Shown: positions 8,621 through 17,651, numbered from the stretch's first letter. The stretch is DNA of 28,805 bases from JAFGED01 sp964551295 (GCA_964551295.1 CAZKDJ010000035.1:1-28805), one strand, 5' to 3'. The notes: a model not told the origin generated them from the sequence alone. Numbers and translations are program-made.

Positions 8621-10903
8621 TCACCTCCGCCGCAGTAGAGGCCAGATGGCGATACCGACGACCGACAGCAGCGTCACGCCGGTGACGGCCAGGCCGATCT
8701 TGAGCAGCGGGGGATCGTACATCAGAACCACCCGGTGCTCGCCAGCGGGGACGCAAACGGCGCGCAACACGTAATCGGCGCGCACCAGCTGCGCTGGCTG
8801 GCCGTCTACCTCAGCTCGCCAGCCGGGGTAGTATACCTCGCTAAAGACCAGCAGTCCGCCGCCACCGCTCACGCGCGCCTCGATCCGGTTCCCCTCATAG
8901 CGCGCGATCTCGACCTCGCCGCTTGCTGCCCCCTCACACGCCAGGGGCGCGTCCACCAGCGCTACCGCACGGGGGTCAAAGTCGGACTCGTGGATGCGGG
9001 CCAGCGCCGCCGCGCCGTCCATCACCGCCACCTGCGGCGCGACCCACGCCCGGGGGAGCGCCCCGGGCCGCTCGTAGACCCACACGCCGGTTTGCTCAAG
9101 CACCAGTTGTGGGCTCTCCGGCTCGTCGTGGAACTCTTGCGCGGCCGAGGTCACCAGATAGCGAGCGTTCAGCAAGTCGTAGGTCCGCGCTCGGGGATCG
9201 GGCACCGAGGTGATGAATTCCTCGTAGCGCTGGAGGGTGAGCGGGTCGTACCCGAACACGCTGCGCAGCCCGAACGGCATGCCGCCGTTTTGCTCCACGA
9301 CGTTCAACCCCCAGGGAAGCACGCGGGCCGCTTGGGGATCGTCCACAGCCTGGGCTACGACGCGCCAGTAGTCGCTCTCCTGCACATCCACCGGCTCCAC
9401 CGTCCGGCCGCCGAACGTCCACAGGTCCAGCACGACCAGCCCCAACGCCAGCAACAGGAACGTGGCGCGAGGGAGCCAAGCGGCGCGCCAGGCGCGCAAC
9501 AGGGTCGCGGACAGGAGAAAGAACAGCACGAAAACGGCGGTCTGGTTGGCCAGGTGGTACAAGCGCCCCGCCGAGGGGTTCGACTCCCGCCCCCAGGCAA
9601 AGGCGGCGAACCCGGCCACGACCAGCGTCGATCCGATCCCTGCCACGGTCAGGATCAGGGAGCCCTTCAGCGGCGAGAGTAGCCGCTTGCGCTCCCTTTC
9701 ATCCCCCCCATTGGGGGGGACAGAGGGGGGGGAGACGGATGTGAGCGCCGTCGCCAGCAGGCCGGCCAGCGCGGCGGTGGCCACCGTGAAAAGAAACCCG
9801 GCCCTGGCCGGCGCCCGCGCCGCCTGGAATAGCGGCACGAAGCGGTAGAACAGGCGATGCAGCGCGCCGTACTCCCCAAAGGCTAAAAGCAGCGCGCCCA
9901 GCCCCAATGTGAACAGGAAGGGCTTTAGCCGGTGGCGCAGCCTCAGGGCCAACAGCGCCAGCAGCAACGGCAGAACGCCGGCGTAAAAGATGAACTCGTC
10001 ATAGATGCCGTCGCCCCAGTAGCCCGTGTGCACCGGCTCGCCGAAAAAGTTAGGCACCAACAGGCTCACCAGGTGGCCCGGCGGCCAGGAGAAGCGAGCG
10101 GCGAAACCGTAATCGGCGGCCTGGCGGATCGAATGCGCCACCAGCTCTACCATAGGCAGAACCTGCACCGCCGCCAGCGTCAACCCGACGGTGAGCATCA
10201 CGCCCGCCAAGATCAGGGGCTGCGCCGCCGTCCGCGCCAATCGTCCCTCGCGCCAATGCTCCCAGGCGCAAAAGCCGGTGTAAAGCCCCAGCGCCAGCGC
10301 CACATAGAGGAAGGAGGCCGTGTGCCCCGCCAGGATCGCCAGTCCCACCGGCAGCCCGCCCAGAATGGCGAGCCTCCACGAACGGCGCGTCAGGGCGCGC
10401 CGGTAGGCCCGCAGCACGAACGGCAGCCAAGCGCTGGTGGTGACGACGCCCAGGTGGCCTGCCTGCACGCGCACGAAAAAGTAACCGCTAAAGGCAAAGA
10501 CGACCCCGCCCAAGAGCGCCCCCGCCTTCGATGCTCCCTCCGAGCGCAGCCAGGCGAACATCCCCGCGCCGGCAAGCCACAGATGGAGCACAACGATCAA
10601 GCTAAACGCCTTGGGGACCGGCAGCAAAAGCGCCAGCCACGTCGGAGGGTAGAACAACGCCGGTTGGGGATTGGCTATGAATGGCAGACCCGAAGACAAA
10701 TAGGGGTTCCACAGGGGAAGCTGCCCGCGCTGGATTGAGGACTTGGCCAAGCTGAGCCAATGATAGAACATGTTGGTCAGGTCGTTCCCGGCGACGATGC
10801 GGTCACCGGGCAGCCATAGCACGTCCCAGAAGAAAGCGATGCACAGTAGCGCCAGCACCGCTCCAGGCCAAATTCTACGCCATAGGCCGCTCGCCATTTT
10901 CAT
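8621..10903 (-). CDS. YfhO family membrane protein
   Basis: About 760 residues. The YfhO family is GT-C-like; Gram-positive members take part in lipoteichoic acid glycosylation. Marks seen are the first outer loop 'LPGDRIVAGNDLTNMFYHWL', the signature WNPYLSSGLPFIANPQPALF ending in YP, a dozen or so membrane helices, and the C-terminal outer domain 'YYPGWRAEVDGQPAQLVRADY..RAVCVPAGEHRVVLMYDPP' before a last helix. The frame opens at an ATG at 10939, 12 nt after the upstream stop, but that ATG lacks a ribosome site. The ATG at 10903 has GAGAGG 7 nt upstream and gives a typical N-terminus, so it is preferred with modest certainty. The segment PPSVPPNGGDERERKRLLSP, in a loop between two helices, is encoded by a G/C-tract palindrome (9702-9735) that looks like an inserted repeat. 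It sits in the middle of the operon. Confidence 0.85.
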   Translation of the reverse strand: MKMASGLWRRIWPGAVLALLCIAFFWDVLWLPGDRIVAGNDLTNMFYHWLSLAKSSIQRGQLPLWNPYLSSGLPFIANPQPALFYPPTWLALLLPVPKAFSLIVVLHLWLAGAGMFAWLRSEGASKAGALLGGVVFAFSGYFFVRVQAGHLGVVTTSAWLPFVLRAYRRALTRRSWRLAILGGLPVGLAILAGHTASFLYVALALGLYTGFCAWEHWREGRLARTAAQPLILAGVMLTVGLTLAAVQVLPMVELVAHSIRQAADYGFAARFSWPPGHLVSLLVPNFFGEPVHTGYWGDGIYDEFIFYAGVLPLLLALLALRLRHRLKPFLFTLGLGALLLAFGEYGALHRLFYRFVPLFQAARAPARAGFLFTVATAALAGLLATALTSVSPPSVPPNGGDERERKRLLSPLKGSLILTVAGIGSTLVVAGFAAFAWGRESNPSAGRLYHLANQTAVFVLFFLLSATLLRAWRAAWLPRATFLLLALGLVVLDLWTFGGRTVEPVDVQESDYWRVVAQAVDDPQAARVLPWGLNVVEQNGGMPFGLRSVFGYDPLTLQRYEEFITSVPDPRARTYDLLNARYLVTSAAQEFHDEPESPQLVLEQTGVWVYERPGALPRAWVAPQVAVMDGAAALARIHESDFDPRAVALVDAPLACEGAASGEVEIARYEGNRIEARVSGGGGLLVFSEVYYPGWRAEVDGQPAQLVRADYVLRAVCVPAGEHRVVLMYDPPLLKIGLAVTGVTLLSVVGIAIWPLLRRR
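9702..9735. repeat. G/C-tract palindrome inside the YfhO gene
   Basis: TCCCCCCCA (9702-9710) and TGGGGGGGA (9712-9720) are perfect arms around a single T, followed by CAGAGGGGGGGGAG. The related element at 3404-3440 shares the arm type and the GGGACAG edge. It is read in frame as part of a Pro/Gly/charged loop between two membrane helices. Confidence 0.6.
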
Positions 10904-10951
10904 CCGCTCGCCTCTCAACCCACGCAGTTTATCAGACATGCGCCGATTTGT

Positions 10952-12940
10952 CTACTGTCCCGCCGGAAGGAGCTCGATCTCGATCCACTCCCTCATCGGA
11001 GCACCATCCGCATCCACCAGCGGCACGTTCGCCACATCGGGGTAGGTGTACATCCCGACGCGCATGGTGTAGCCATCCTGCGGCGCGTCCGGTGGAATCT
11101 GGAGCTCGAACCAGTTGAGGATTGTGTCGCCGGCCCGCCAATACGCGGGGAGGAAACTCGGCCCATCCTGCTGCGCGCGTAACTCGCCTGATCCGTCGAC
11201 CAGGTGGTTGAACCAGTGGTAGTAGACGTCCTCGGTGGGCGTCCGAGTAGGTCGCCAGATCAGCGTCCAGTGAATCTTCTCACCGGGCCTCAAGTCGCCC
11301 TCCAGGCAATAGCCGGTCAACTGCGCGCCATTGGTCCAGGTGTGCGGTCCGCCGGGCAACGACTGCCGACACGAAATATCCGGCTCATTGCCGGGCCAAT
11401 GGTAGAAACGAAACGAGCGCACGCCCTCCCGCAGCGGCACCCGGGCATCGGCGATCTCGGGCGTGAAGGTGGAGAGCAACGCCTCGCTGGGGGACATCTC
11501 GTAGGCCACCCAGTAAACGGTTGGATGGGTCGGAAAGACCAGCGCCGAGCGAATGTCCACCGAGCGATGCGGTGTATCATACATCAGGACGTCGGCCGCG
11601 TTGGGCATCTCGTACACGCGCGGCTCGTCCCCCAGGGCCAGCACGATGACCTCGTCGCCGCCGAGCTCCTGTCGCAGGCGGTCGGCCGTCTCCACCGCCT
11701 CGATCTCGTAGGCGACGGGCGTGCCATAGCCACCCAAGGTCGTATCGCGCGTCATCACGAATTGCAGGACAGACACCGTCTCGTACACTTGCGCCGCAGC
11801 GAGCACCGCCACCAGCACGAGCAACAGCGCCTGGCCCGTTTGCGCCAAATGCCCCTTCAAGCGCCCGGCCTGCGCGACCACCCATCCGACGAGGATGAAT
11901 TGGGCCGGAAACGTCACGGTAAAGTAGTGGGGGGCTATCATGGTGCTGTGGCGCGTGAGGAAGAGTGCGGGCATCACGAGCCAAGTGGCGGTCATCAGCG
12001 CGGCGGCCGTCTCGTCGTCCAGGCCGGCGCGCGCCCGCCACAGCGCCATCGCGACGCCAATGAGCGCCAGTATCCCCACAACAGCAAAGAGCCAGCGCAC
12101 GTTGAGCGTGCCGGCCACGAAATCCGGGTACAGATCCAGGCCGGTCAGGATGTGCAAGTCCCATCCCGTGGTGATGGTCCAGGTAGCGCGTGCCGCATCC
12201 GCATCGACCGTCGCCGGGAGCTGTGCCAGCTTCAAGAAGCGCGGCGTGCTGCGCCAGCCCCGCGTGGCATCCACGACACAGTAGGGGACAAATGTCAGCG
12301 CCGCCAACAACGCGCCGATCACCACAAACCGCCGGTCCAGCCGCTTGATAAAGATCAGCCCCCACAAGATCGTCAGCAGGACGCAAGGCAGTGCGGCGAA
12401 ATGGGTCTGCACCAGCATGGCCAACGCCAGGCCATGTGCTGGCAGCGCCCAGCGGCGACCGCGCACGAACGCCAGCCAGGCGGTGGCGACGTGGAGCATC
12501 ACGAGTGGGGGGAGCAGCACCGTGTGCCAAATCTTGCGTGAGTAGATCACGGCCCACGGCGCAACGGCGTACAGGAGGATCGCCACCAGCGCTGCCCGTC
12601 GCCCAAACCAGCGCCGTGCCAAAACGTAGCAGCCTATCACGGCGAGCAGGTTGATGCATGCGACGAAACCGGTGCCAAAGACGGGACTGGAGGAGATGGC
12701 AGACGGCACGGCCATCAGCCAGATGGCCACGGGAAAAGTCGTGAGCCCGGTGGACGACATGGGACCGATAAATCGAAATTCCCCTCTCTGCCCCGCGTCC
12801 AATGCCCACTTGGAAATTTCGGACTGATCCCACAAGAACTCGGCCTGGTCGATGTGCCAGAAGCGCAGCCAGGCTGCCAGCAGCACAACGATACCCAGCA
12901 GGATCGGTTCAAGCCTATATTTTGAAAAACGTCTCACCAT
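10952..12940 (-). CDS. GT39-like membrane glycosyltransferase with C-terminal beta-sandwich module
   Basis: 662 residues. The first helix is followed by 'LRFWHIDQAEFLWDQSEISK' (about 26-45), whose acidic residues occupy the GT39 catalytic loop, although the usual adjacent Asp-Glu is replaced here by 'WDQSE'. About ten helices follow to about residue 400, with 'LLYAVAPWAVIYSRKIW' as in GT39 proteins. A soluble outer part has a mixed linker and then the shared module from about 530 ('AQLTGYCLE.DLRPGEKIHWTLIWRP' ... 'DGYTMRVGMYTYPD' ... 'ADGAPMREWIEIELL'). It is the first gene of the operon that continues through YfhO, the two-module protein and the flippase-like gene. No good ribosome site precedes its ATG and no promoter is evident in the 77-bp gap, so some read-through from the DUF11 gene past the 12952-12985 hairpin is possible. 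Substrate unknown; the altered acid motif lowers certainty about activity. Confidence 0.75.
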   Translation of the reverse strand: MVRRFSKYRLEPILLGIVVLLAAWLRFWHIDQAEFLWDQSEISKWALDAGQRGEFRFIGPMSSTGLTTFPVAIWLMAVPSAISSSPVFGTGFVACINLLAVIGCYVLARRWFGRRAALVAILLYAVAPWAVIYSRKIWHTVLLPPLVMLHVATAWLAFVRGRRWALPAHGLALAMLVQTHFAALPCVLLTILWGLIFIKRLDRRFVVIGALLAALTFVPYCVVDATRGWRSTPRFLKLAQLPATVDADAARATWTITTGWDLHILTGLDLYPDFVAGTLNVRWLFAVVGILALIGVAMALWRARAGLDDETAAALMTATWLVMPALFLTRHSTMIAPHYFTVTFPAQFILVGWVVAQAGRLKGHLAQTGQALLLVLVAVLAAAQVYETVSVLQFVMTRDTTLGGYGTPVAYEIEAVETADRLRQELGGDEVIVLALGDEPRVYEMPNAADVLMYDTPHRSVDIRSALVFPTHPTVYWVAYEMSPSEALLSTFTPEIADARVPLREGVRSFRFYHWPGNEPDISCRQSLPGGPHTWTNGAQLTGYCLEGDLRPGEKIHWTLIWRPTRTPTEDVYYHWFNHLVDGSGELRAQQDGPSFLPAYWRAGDTILNWFELQIPPDAPQDGYTMRVGMYTYPDVANVPLVDADGAPMREWIEIELLPAGQ

Positions 12941-12951
12941 TGACTACAAAG

Positions 12952-12985
12952 AGACGGGGATGCCCGGGCGTGAGCATCCCCGTCT
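12952..12985 (-). terminator. Hairpin terminator after the DUF11 gene
   Basis: Perfect 12-bp stem, arms 12952-12963 and 12974-12985, with a 10-nt loop (CCGGGCGTGA on the plus strand). On the minus strand it lies just after the DUF11 stop and is followed by CTTTGTAGT, a weak T tract, so termination may be partial. Confidence 0.6.
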
Positions 12986-13017
12986 TCATTTCGAGGGTTA
13001 AAACCCAGAACCGGTCA

Positions 13018-14883
13018 TTAGTAATCGCAGTCCGAGTTGGGTGTCACCATAAAGTATTCGTAGCGAATATCGATGGGGGTCAACTCGTAGTCGCCGCCGA
13101 TCACACCGACGTACGTATAGTCCTTCAAATCGGATAGCTTTCTCTCGCCCTTATAGTGGTCGCCTATGTAGACCCCGACATGGTTTCCATTGACGGCCAG
13201 TCGCAAGCGATTCCATCCTGTTCGGCTGGTACCGTCGCGTACGTCTCCACCCTCGTCAGCAAAACCATCGATCTTTTCACCCGTCGGACAGGAGCATCCA
13301 CAGCGCTTTCTGTCACTGCTGGCCGGGAACTTGTAGTCTTCTTTGTACATCAGGAACCAACCCAGCCCATCGGCGTTATCCCGAGCCAGACATATGGCAT
13401 AGATCTCCGTTGTTCCTTCATTATCCTTAGCACCGATGATCACTCCCAGGTTGGCCCATATGTTACCTTCCTGGAACTTGACTTCGGTCTCGATACAATA
13501 GTCATCGGATGGAGGGACATAGGGAGCAAAAGCGCCAGGCTGCCAAAACCAAGCCAAGGGGCCGCCCTGTTCGACCAGCAGACGATACTGCCCACTCTTG
13601 TAGTCACGCTTCCACTCGTGCCTTTCTCCACTATCACTATCGATGTACATCACACCCTCTTCATCCGGCCAGCCACTGTCACTATCTTCAAAGTCATCGT
13701 AGTAAGGCATAGCGACACTTTCGACGTTACTCCACGGGCCTTGCCCCCACCCATCGTCGGCGCGCACGCGGTAGTAGTAAGAATCACTGGAGGACCCAGT
13801 TTTGTCTATATAGAGGGAGGTCTCTGTGGTTGCATACTCCTGCACACCTTGGGTAAAGCCTGAGTCCGTTGCCTCTTGAAGCACGTAGTGATCCGCCAGC
13901 GGTTCGCAGGAATCACAGCTCCAGGAAACCTCATAAGACCAATCATCCGAATCGGGCGTTGAGATCGGGTTCAGGTCAGGCACGGGGGGGTATTTATAGT
14001 ATATAATGGGAAAGTACAGTACAAAGTCCGTGCTCACCCTCGCCGCCACGGAATCCGAGATCGGGAAGCCCGCGCCGGTGACGATGACGGTGTTGGTGAA
14101 ATACGTTTCAACCTCCAACGCGGGGTTGACTTCAGCGGAGAAATTGACGGTGGCCATATCCAACGGATCCAGGCTGCCGGTACAGGTGATGACGCCGCCA
14201 CTTTCACCGCAACTGGCCCCTGTGCCTCCGGAGATACTTGGCGTTCCGACATTGACCAACTCTGGTGGCAGGCTATCGGACATGGAGAACGCACCAACCG
14301 TACCCAGGCCCGTGTTGCTGATATAAACGGTGTAAGCCACCTCATCGCCAGGGTGGAATGAAGGGGAATCAATGGTCTTGAGCACATCCAACGCCCCGGG
14401 CGAAACTCCTGTCGAGGCCGAAGCGGTGACCAACGTACCAGTGCCGGTGACCTCGGCAGTGTTGACCACCGTTGTTGAGCCAAGATCCGGCGAAATCTCA
14501 ACAGAGAACGTGATATAGACCCAACTGCCGAAGCCAAAGCTAGGATGGGTCCAAGTAACCACGCCATCTGAATAACCAGCACTACCCAGGCCGAGCACTT
14601 CCAAGCTACCGTTGACATAGGTTACTTCGGATGAGAGTGTGTCCGTCATCCAAAGATGGACCGTTTCTGCCTCATCGTGAACGATGTGAATAGTGTAAGT
14701 CAGCACCTCGCCCGGAGCTGCCTGGTTCGTACTAACTTGTTTTTCCACTGTAGGGTCATCTGCCATAGGTTCGGCGCGTGCGGGAAGTGACAGTGACAGA
14801 ACTATCACAAGGAACAAAGCCAAACCGGCTGCCATTAACACCAGCGCCATAGGGCGCGCGCGCAACTTTTCATAGGCTTTCAT
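13018..14883 (-). CDS. Secreted surface protein with two DUF11 domains, an FN3-like segment and a concanavalin-like C-terminus
   Basis: 621 residues. An N-terminal helix ends in 'LPARA-EP', a signal-peptidase I type site (about residue 37). Two DUF11 repeats follow: about 44-165 ('VEKQVSTNQAAPGEVLTYTI') and 166-285 ('VLKTIDSPSFHPGDEVAYTV', with 'NTVIVTGAG'). The linker LYFPIIYYKYPP (289-300) resembles the Tyr/Pro-rich linker common in secreted Chloroflexota proteins. Next is an FN3-like segment (about 305-390, 'YYYRVRADDGWGQGPWSNV'). A C-terminal jelly-roll-like domain (395-621, 'YDDFEDSDSGW', 'GVIIGAKDN', 'GWNRLRLAVNGNHVGVYI') is of the LamG/DUF1080 sort. No anchor or sorting signal is seen. 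GTG/AGGTGAT spacing upstream supports the ATG. It has its own strong promoter and terminator. A surface or adhesion role, and being a substrate of the neighbouring glycosyltransferases, are inferences. Confidence 0.85.
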   Translation of the reverse strand: MKAYEKLRARPMALVLMAAGLALFLVIVLSLSLPARAEPMADDPTVEKQVSTNQAAPGEVLTYTIHIVHDEAETVHLWMTDTLSSEVTYVNGSLEVLGLGSAGYSDGVVTWTHPSFGFGSWVYITFSVEISPDLGSTTVVNTAEVTGTGTLVTASASTGVSPGALDVLKTIDSPSFHPGDEVAYTVYISNTGLGTVGAFSMSDSLPPELVNVGTPSISGGTGASCGESGGVITCTGSLDPLDMATVNFSAEVNPALEVETYFTNTVIVTGAGFPISDSVAARVSTDFVLYFPIIYYKYPPVPDLNPISTPDSDDWSYEVSWSCDSCEPLADHYVLQEATDSGFTQGVQEYATTETSLYIDKTGSSSDSYYYRVRADDGWGQGPWSNVESVAMPYYDDFEDSDSGWPDEEGVMYIDSDSGERHEWKRDYKSGQYRLLVEQGGPLAWFWQPGAFAPYVPPSDDYCIETEVKFQEGNIWANLGVIIGAKDNEGTTEIYAICLARDNADGLGWFLMYKEDYKFPASSDRKRCGCSCPTGEKIDGFADEGGDVRDGTSRTGWNRLRLAVNGNHVGVYIGDHYKGERKLSDLKDYTYVGVIGGDYELTPIDIRYEYFMVTPNSDCDY

Positions 14884-14909
14884 TTGATCACCTCACTCGC
14901 TAACTTTAG

Positions 14910-14940
14910 GGAAGCAGGGGGGATTGTACCACCTGCTTCC
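14910..14940. promoter_or_regulatory. Inverted repeat overlapping the DUF11 promoter, possible operator
   Basis: GGAAGCAGG (14910-14918) and CCTGCTTCC (14932-14940) are perfect 9-bp arms with 13 nt between that contain the -10 box. Position and symmetry suit a repressor site, or a hairpin at the 5' end of the transcript; neither is shown. Confidence 0.4.
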
Positions 14941-14951
14941 AGCACTGTCAA
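14923..14951 (-). promoter_or_regulatory. Strong sigma-70 promoter of the DUF11 gene
   Basis: On the minus strand: TTGACA (14946-14951), 17-nt spacer, TACAAT (14923-14928), 39 bp before the start codon. Confidence 0.8.
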
Positions 14952-15010
14952 CCGTCACAAAATGACATAATCTGCCCTGGAGCGGCTCCAAGAGCCAGCA
15001 CGACGATCCT

Positions 15011-17560
15011 CTATGGCTCCTGGATTTCTATGTCGATGAGGTGCACGCTGTCGCCGGCCGGCGACCCGTCGGGTGCCAACACAGGCACGCGCTGCATCGT
15101 CGCGAAATCGTACAGGCCGACGAGTAGAGGCACTTGGCCAGGGGGCGCGTCCTCCCAGATCGGGATGCGGTACGGATCGACGACGATCTGGCCGGGCTGC
15201 CAGCGCGACGTCGGAAAGCCGCCGCACACCGGCTGCCCGTCAAGCTGCCCGCGCATCGCCTCTTCGTCGTAGAGGTGTGTGAATGTGTGATAGTCCACCG
15301 ACGTGGGCTCCAGGGCTTGCCATATCAGCGTCAGCTCCACGTACCCCCCAGGAACGGCGTGCCGGGTATCGACCGTGTAGCCCAACAGGCGGGCGACGTT
15401 ACCAAGCGTCGCTTCGTGCGGCACGTATTCCTCCGGCTTTAGCGCCTCCATCCGGTCGAACGCCGGCCACGCAACCCGGCCCGGCGTCGATTCGAGATCG
15501 AACGGCCCATCGTATTCTTCCGCTCGATAGACCATAGGTTCGCCCGTCGCGCCCCGTCCGTAGACGGTGATCTTGGGCTGATTGCCCACTGCGATCACTG
15601 CCACAGGGTGGTATTCCTCCTCGATCTGATCCCAGCGAACGGGCACCTCGTCCTGAACATCAACTGCGACGACGAACATATCAGGGCTGGCGCATCCCAG
15701 GCGCACTTCCTGGCGGGTGTAATAGTCGGTGATCTCCCGCTCCTCGTTGCTGTCGTAGGTGCCCGCTAACACCCCCTCGTCCATCAAGTGTCCCACGGCC
15801 TTCCACCCCGCGCGATAGGGAAAGCCAAATAACCCGGCCTGCGGCATCCGCTCGTAGGGGGTCCAGTACAGTGGGTTCTTGAACCGGGGAAACGTCCGCT
15901 GGTACTCGGGAATGTGATCGACGAACATGGTGATCGCGTAGGAGCCGCACAGCGCGTACACCAGCATCCCGCCGACCGCAGCCACGCGCAGCGCTGCTCT
16001 GGATTTAGTTGCTAGCCAACGGCCTAGATCGACTAACCCCAGGCTGGCCAAAATTGCCCAGGCAGGAAAAGCCGTGTGGATGTGCGTGAGCGGCAGGGCG
16101 ACGAAGAACAGGTAGAACAGGGCCGTCAGGCTCAGCCACAACCAGAGGGCTCGCGTGCCTACCGACTGGCGGGGAGCCAGCGGCGCGCCAATCAACAGAA
16201 CGGCATAAGGCACCCAGGCCCACGTCCGCTCGCCAACCATCCACATCTCCGGCCGCACCAGCCCGGTGACCGCCAGCGCGACAAGCAGCAGCGATAACAC
16301 CAGCCCCGCGCGTCCCCATCGCCCCCATGTGACGAGCACTTGCCCTATCAGCGCCAGAGCCATCAGAGCCAGAAGGTAAACGGAATCGTAGACGGCGCTC
16401 AACTCGAAGGTAGATGTCAGGTGATTGTAGGGGCCGCTGCCGATGCGGCCCAACACGTAGTAGGACGCCTGTTCCGCATACGGGCCGCGTAAGAGGGGCA
16501 CGTAGAACAACCCCAGCAGCACGCCGCTGACCAGGGCGGCGGCAGCTAGCGGCAGCCAGGTATGCCATCCGTCCTTGCGATCGCGCCACACTCTGGCAGC
16601 GACGAGGAGCAACCCGGTGGGCAACGCCAGCGCAGCGTCGTAATGCGCGAGGGCGCCGCCGGCAAAGAGAGCCGCAGCGACGGCGAGCAGGATGCCGCGC
16701 CCGCACTCCCAATACGCCAGCAGGCACAGCAAGCCGAGCGTGCCGAGCGCGAACACAAGGCTTTGGTACTGCACGATGCGGCCAAAGCCGACGAAAAACC
16801 CCTCGACGGCCAGCAGGCAGGCCGCGATACCGCCGACGTGCGGTCGACCCAGGCGGCGGCCCAAGAGGAACACAGCCGCTACGCCCAGCACCCCCGCCCA
16901 GGCAAAGGGCAAACGCACCATCCACTCGCTCGTCGTCCCGGTCAAGCGCCAAACCGCCATCACCACTGTCAGTTCGGCCGGGCCCTTTCTGTGCTGGAAC
17001 ACGGCACCTCCATCGCCCTCCAGCGCCCGGGCTGCGCGCACCATCACAGCGGCCTCGTCCCCCTGGAACTCGGAGTAGCCCAGGTTCACCACGCGCAGCG
17101 AAGCGGCGATCAAGACCGCAACCACGAGCCACGCCCGGCCGTCTCGCCACAGAGGATGTCGCGCGGAAAAGATTGCTCCGAAGTTTAACCCCCTACGCGA
17201 TGCTGTATCCGTGAGTTGCTTTCTCAACGCGGGTACCAGCGCCGACAATCCCAGCGGCAAGCCAACACTCGCCACAATCGCTGCCAAGAGGGTGACGCGA
17301 TCGACTGGCCCGGGAAGGTAGGTGACCAGCAAAGTGATCACGGGGGAGATGACGAAACAAAGCCCCAGGCCAACGGCCAAGCGCTCGACCCGATCAAGCG
17401 TGCCGTGGGGGATGAGCGCAATCCAGGCCAAGCCTGGAAGGACCCACAGCAGGGGAAACGCTGCGCCATAGCGCACGGAAGGTGCGGGCACCACCAGAAT
17501 CACGGCTCCCAGGATTAGCGCTACCAGAGGCAAAGCGATCTTTCGTTTCATACTCTTCAT
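15011..17560 (-). CDS. GT39 glycosyltransferase with DUF1616-like N-terminus and C-terminal beta-sandwich module
   Basis: 849 residues from the chosen ATG. The first about 110 residues are a three- to four-helix unit resembling DUF1616-type membrane proteins. The GT39 part follows, with the outer loop 'LGYSEFQGDEAAVMVRAARAL' (Asp-Glu at about 165) and roughly ten helices to about 560. The outer C-terminus carries the shared module from about 715 ('VARLLGYTVDTRHAVPGGYVELTLIWQAL' ... 'SRWQPGQIVVDPYRIPI' ... 'LLVGLYDFATMQRVPV'). The frame extends to a GTG at 17596, but that codon lies upstream of the -10 box (17581-17586) and would not be transcribed from this promoter. The ATG at 17560 with GGTGAG 6 nt upstream is the sensible start. 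Single-gene unit, divergent from the DUF2079 gene. Family assignment is good; donor and acceptor unknown. Confidence 0.85.
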   Translation of the reverse strand: MKSMKRKIALPLVALILGAVILVVPAPSVRYGAAFPLLWVLPGLAWIALIPHGTLDRVERLAVGLGLCFVISPVITLLVTYLPGPVDRVTLLAAIVASVGLPLGLSALVPALRKQLTDTASRRGLNFGAIFSARHPLWRDGRAWLVVAVLIAASLRVVNLGYSEFQGDEAAVMVRAARALEGDGGAVFQHRKGPAELTVVMAVWRLTGTTSEWMVRLPFAWAGVLGVAAVFLLGRRLGRPHVGGIAACLLAVEGFFVGFGRIVQYQSLVFALGTLGLLCLLAYWECGRGILLAVAAALFAGGALAHYDAALALPTGLLLVAARVWRDRKDGWHTWLPLAAAALVSGVLLGLFYVPLLRGPYAEQASYYVLGRIGSGPYNHLTSTFELSAVYDSVYLLALMALALIGQVLVTWGRWGRAGLVLSLLLVALAVTGLVRPEMWMVGERTWAWVPYAVLLIGAPLAPRQSVGTRALWLWLSLTALFYLFFVALPLTHIHTAFPAWAILASLGLVDLGRWLATKSRAALRVAAVGGMLVYALCGSYAITMFVDHIPEYQRTFPRFKNPLYWTPYERMPQAGLFGFPYRAGWKAVGHLMDEGVLAGTYDSNEEREITDYYTRQEVRLGCASPDMFVVAVDVQDEVPVRWDQIEEEYHPVAVIAVGNQPKITVYGRGATGEPMVYRAEEYDGPFDLESTPGRVAWPAFDRMEALKPEEYVPHEATLGNVARLLGYTVDTRHAVPGGYVELTLIWQALEPTSVDYHTFTHLYDEEAMRGQLDGQPVCGGFPTSRWQPGQIVVDPYRIPIWEDAPPGQVPLLVGLYDFATMQRVPVLAPDGSPAGDSVHLIDIEIQEP

Positions 17561-17580
17561 CTTCAACTCACCGGCGGGGC

Positions 17581-17609
17581 ATTGTATCACCCGCACCGCG
17601 CGCTGTCAA
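17581..17609 (-). promoter_or_regulatory. Promoter of the GT39 gene at 17560 (divergent pair)
   Basis: On the minus strand: TTGACA (17604-17609), 17-nt spacer, TACAAT (17581-17586). Expected RNA start near 17574, giving a leader of about 14 nt with GGTGAG. Confidence 0.8.
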
Positions 17610-17622
17610 ACAGCGTTTGACA
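17604..17622. promoter_or_regulatory. Perfect palindrome TGTCAAAC-AGC-GTTTGACA spanning both divergent -35 boxes
   Basis: Two perfect 8-bp arms (17604-17611, 17615-17622) with 3 nt between. Each arm includes one -35 hexamer. A single bound dimer here could control both genes; it may also be a by-product of two consensus -35 boxes placed back to back. Confidence 0.6.
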
Positions 17623-17644
17623 CCCCGAACGCCTATCGTATAAT
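17617..17644 (+). promoter_or_regulatory. Near-consensus promoter of the DUF2079 gene, probably leaderless
   Basis: TTGACA (17617-17622), 16-nt spacer, TATAAT (17639-17644). Only 7 nt separate the -10 from the GTG at 17652, so transcription should begin at about 17651-17652, at the start codon. Confidence 0.85.
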
Positions 17645-17651
17645 CGGCAAA

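Noticed and set aside
17561..17596. Upstream GTG start for the GT39 gene at 15011-17560
   Set aside because: The codon lies upstream of the -10 box of the gene's own promoter, and the ATG at 17560 has a ribosome site.
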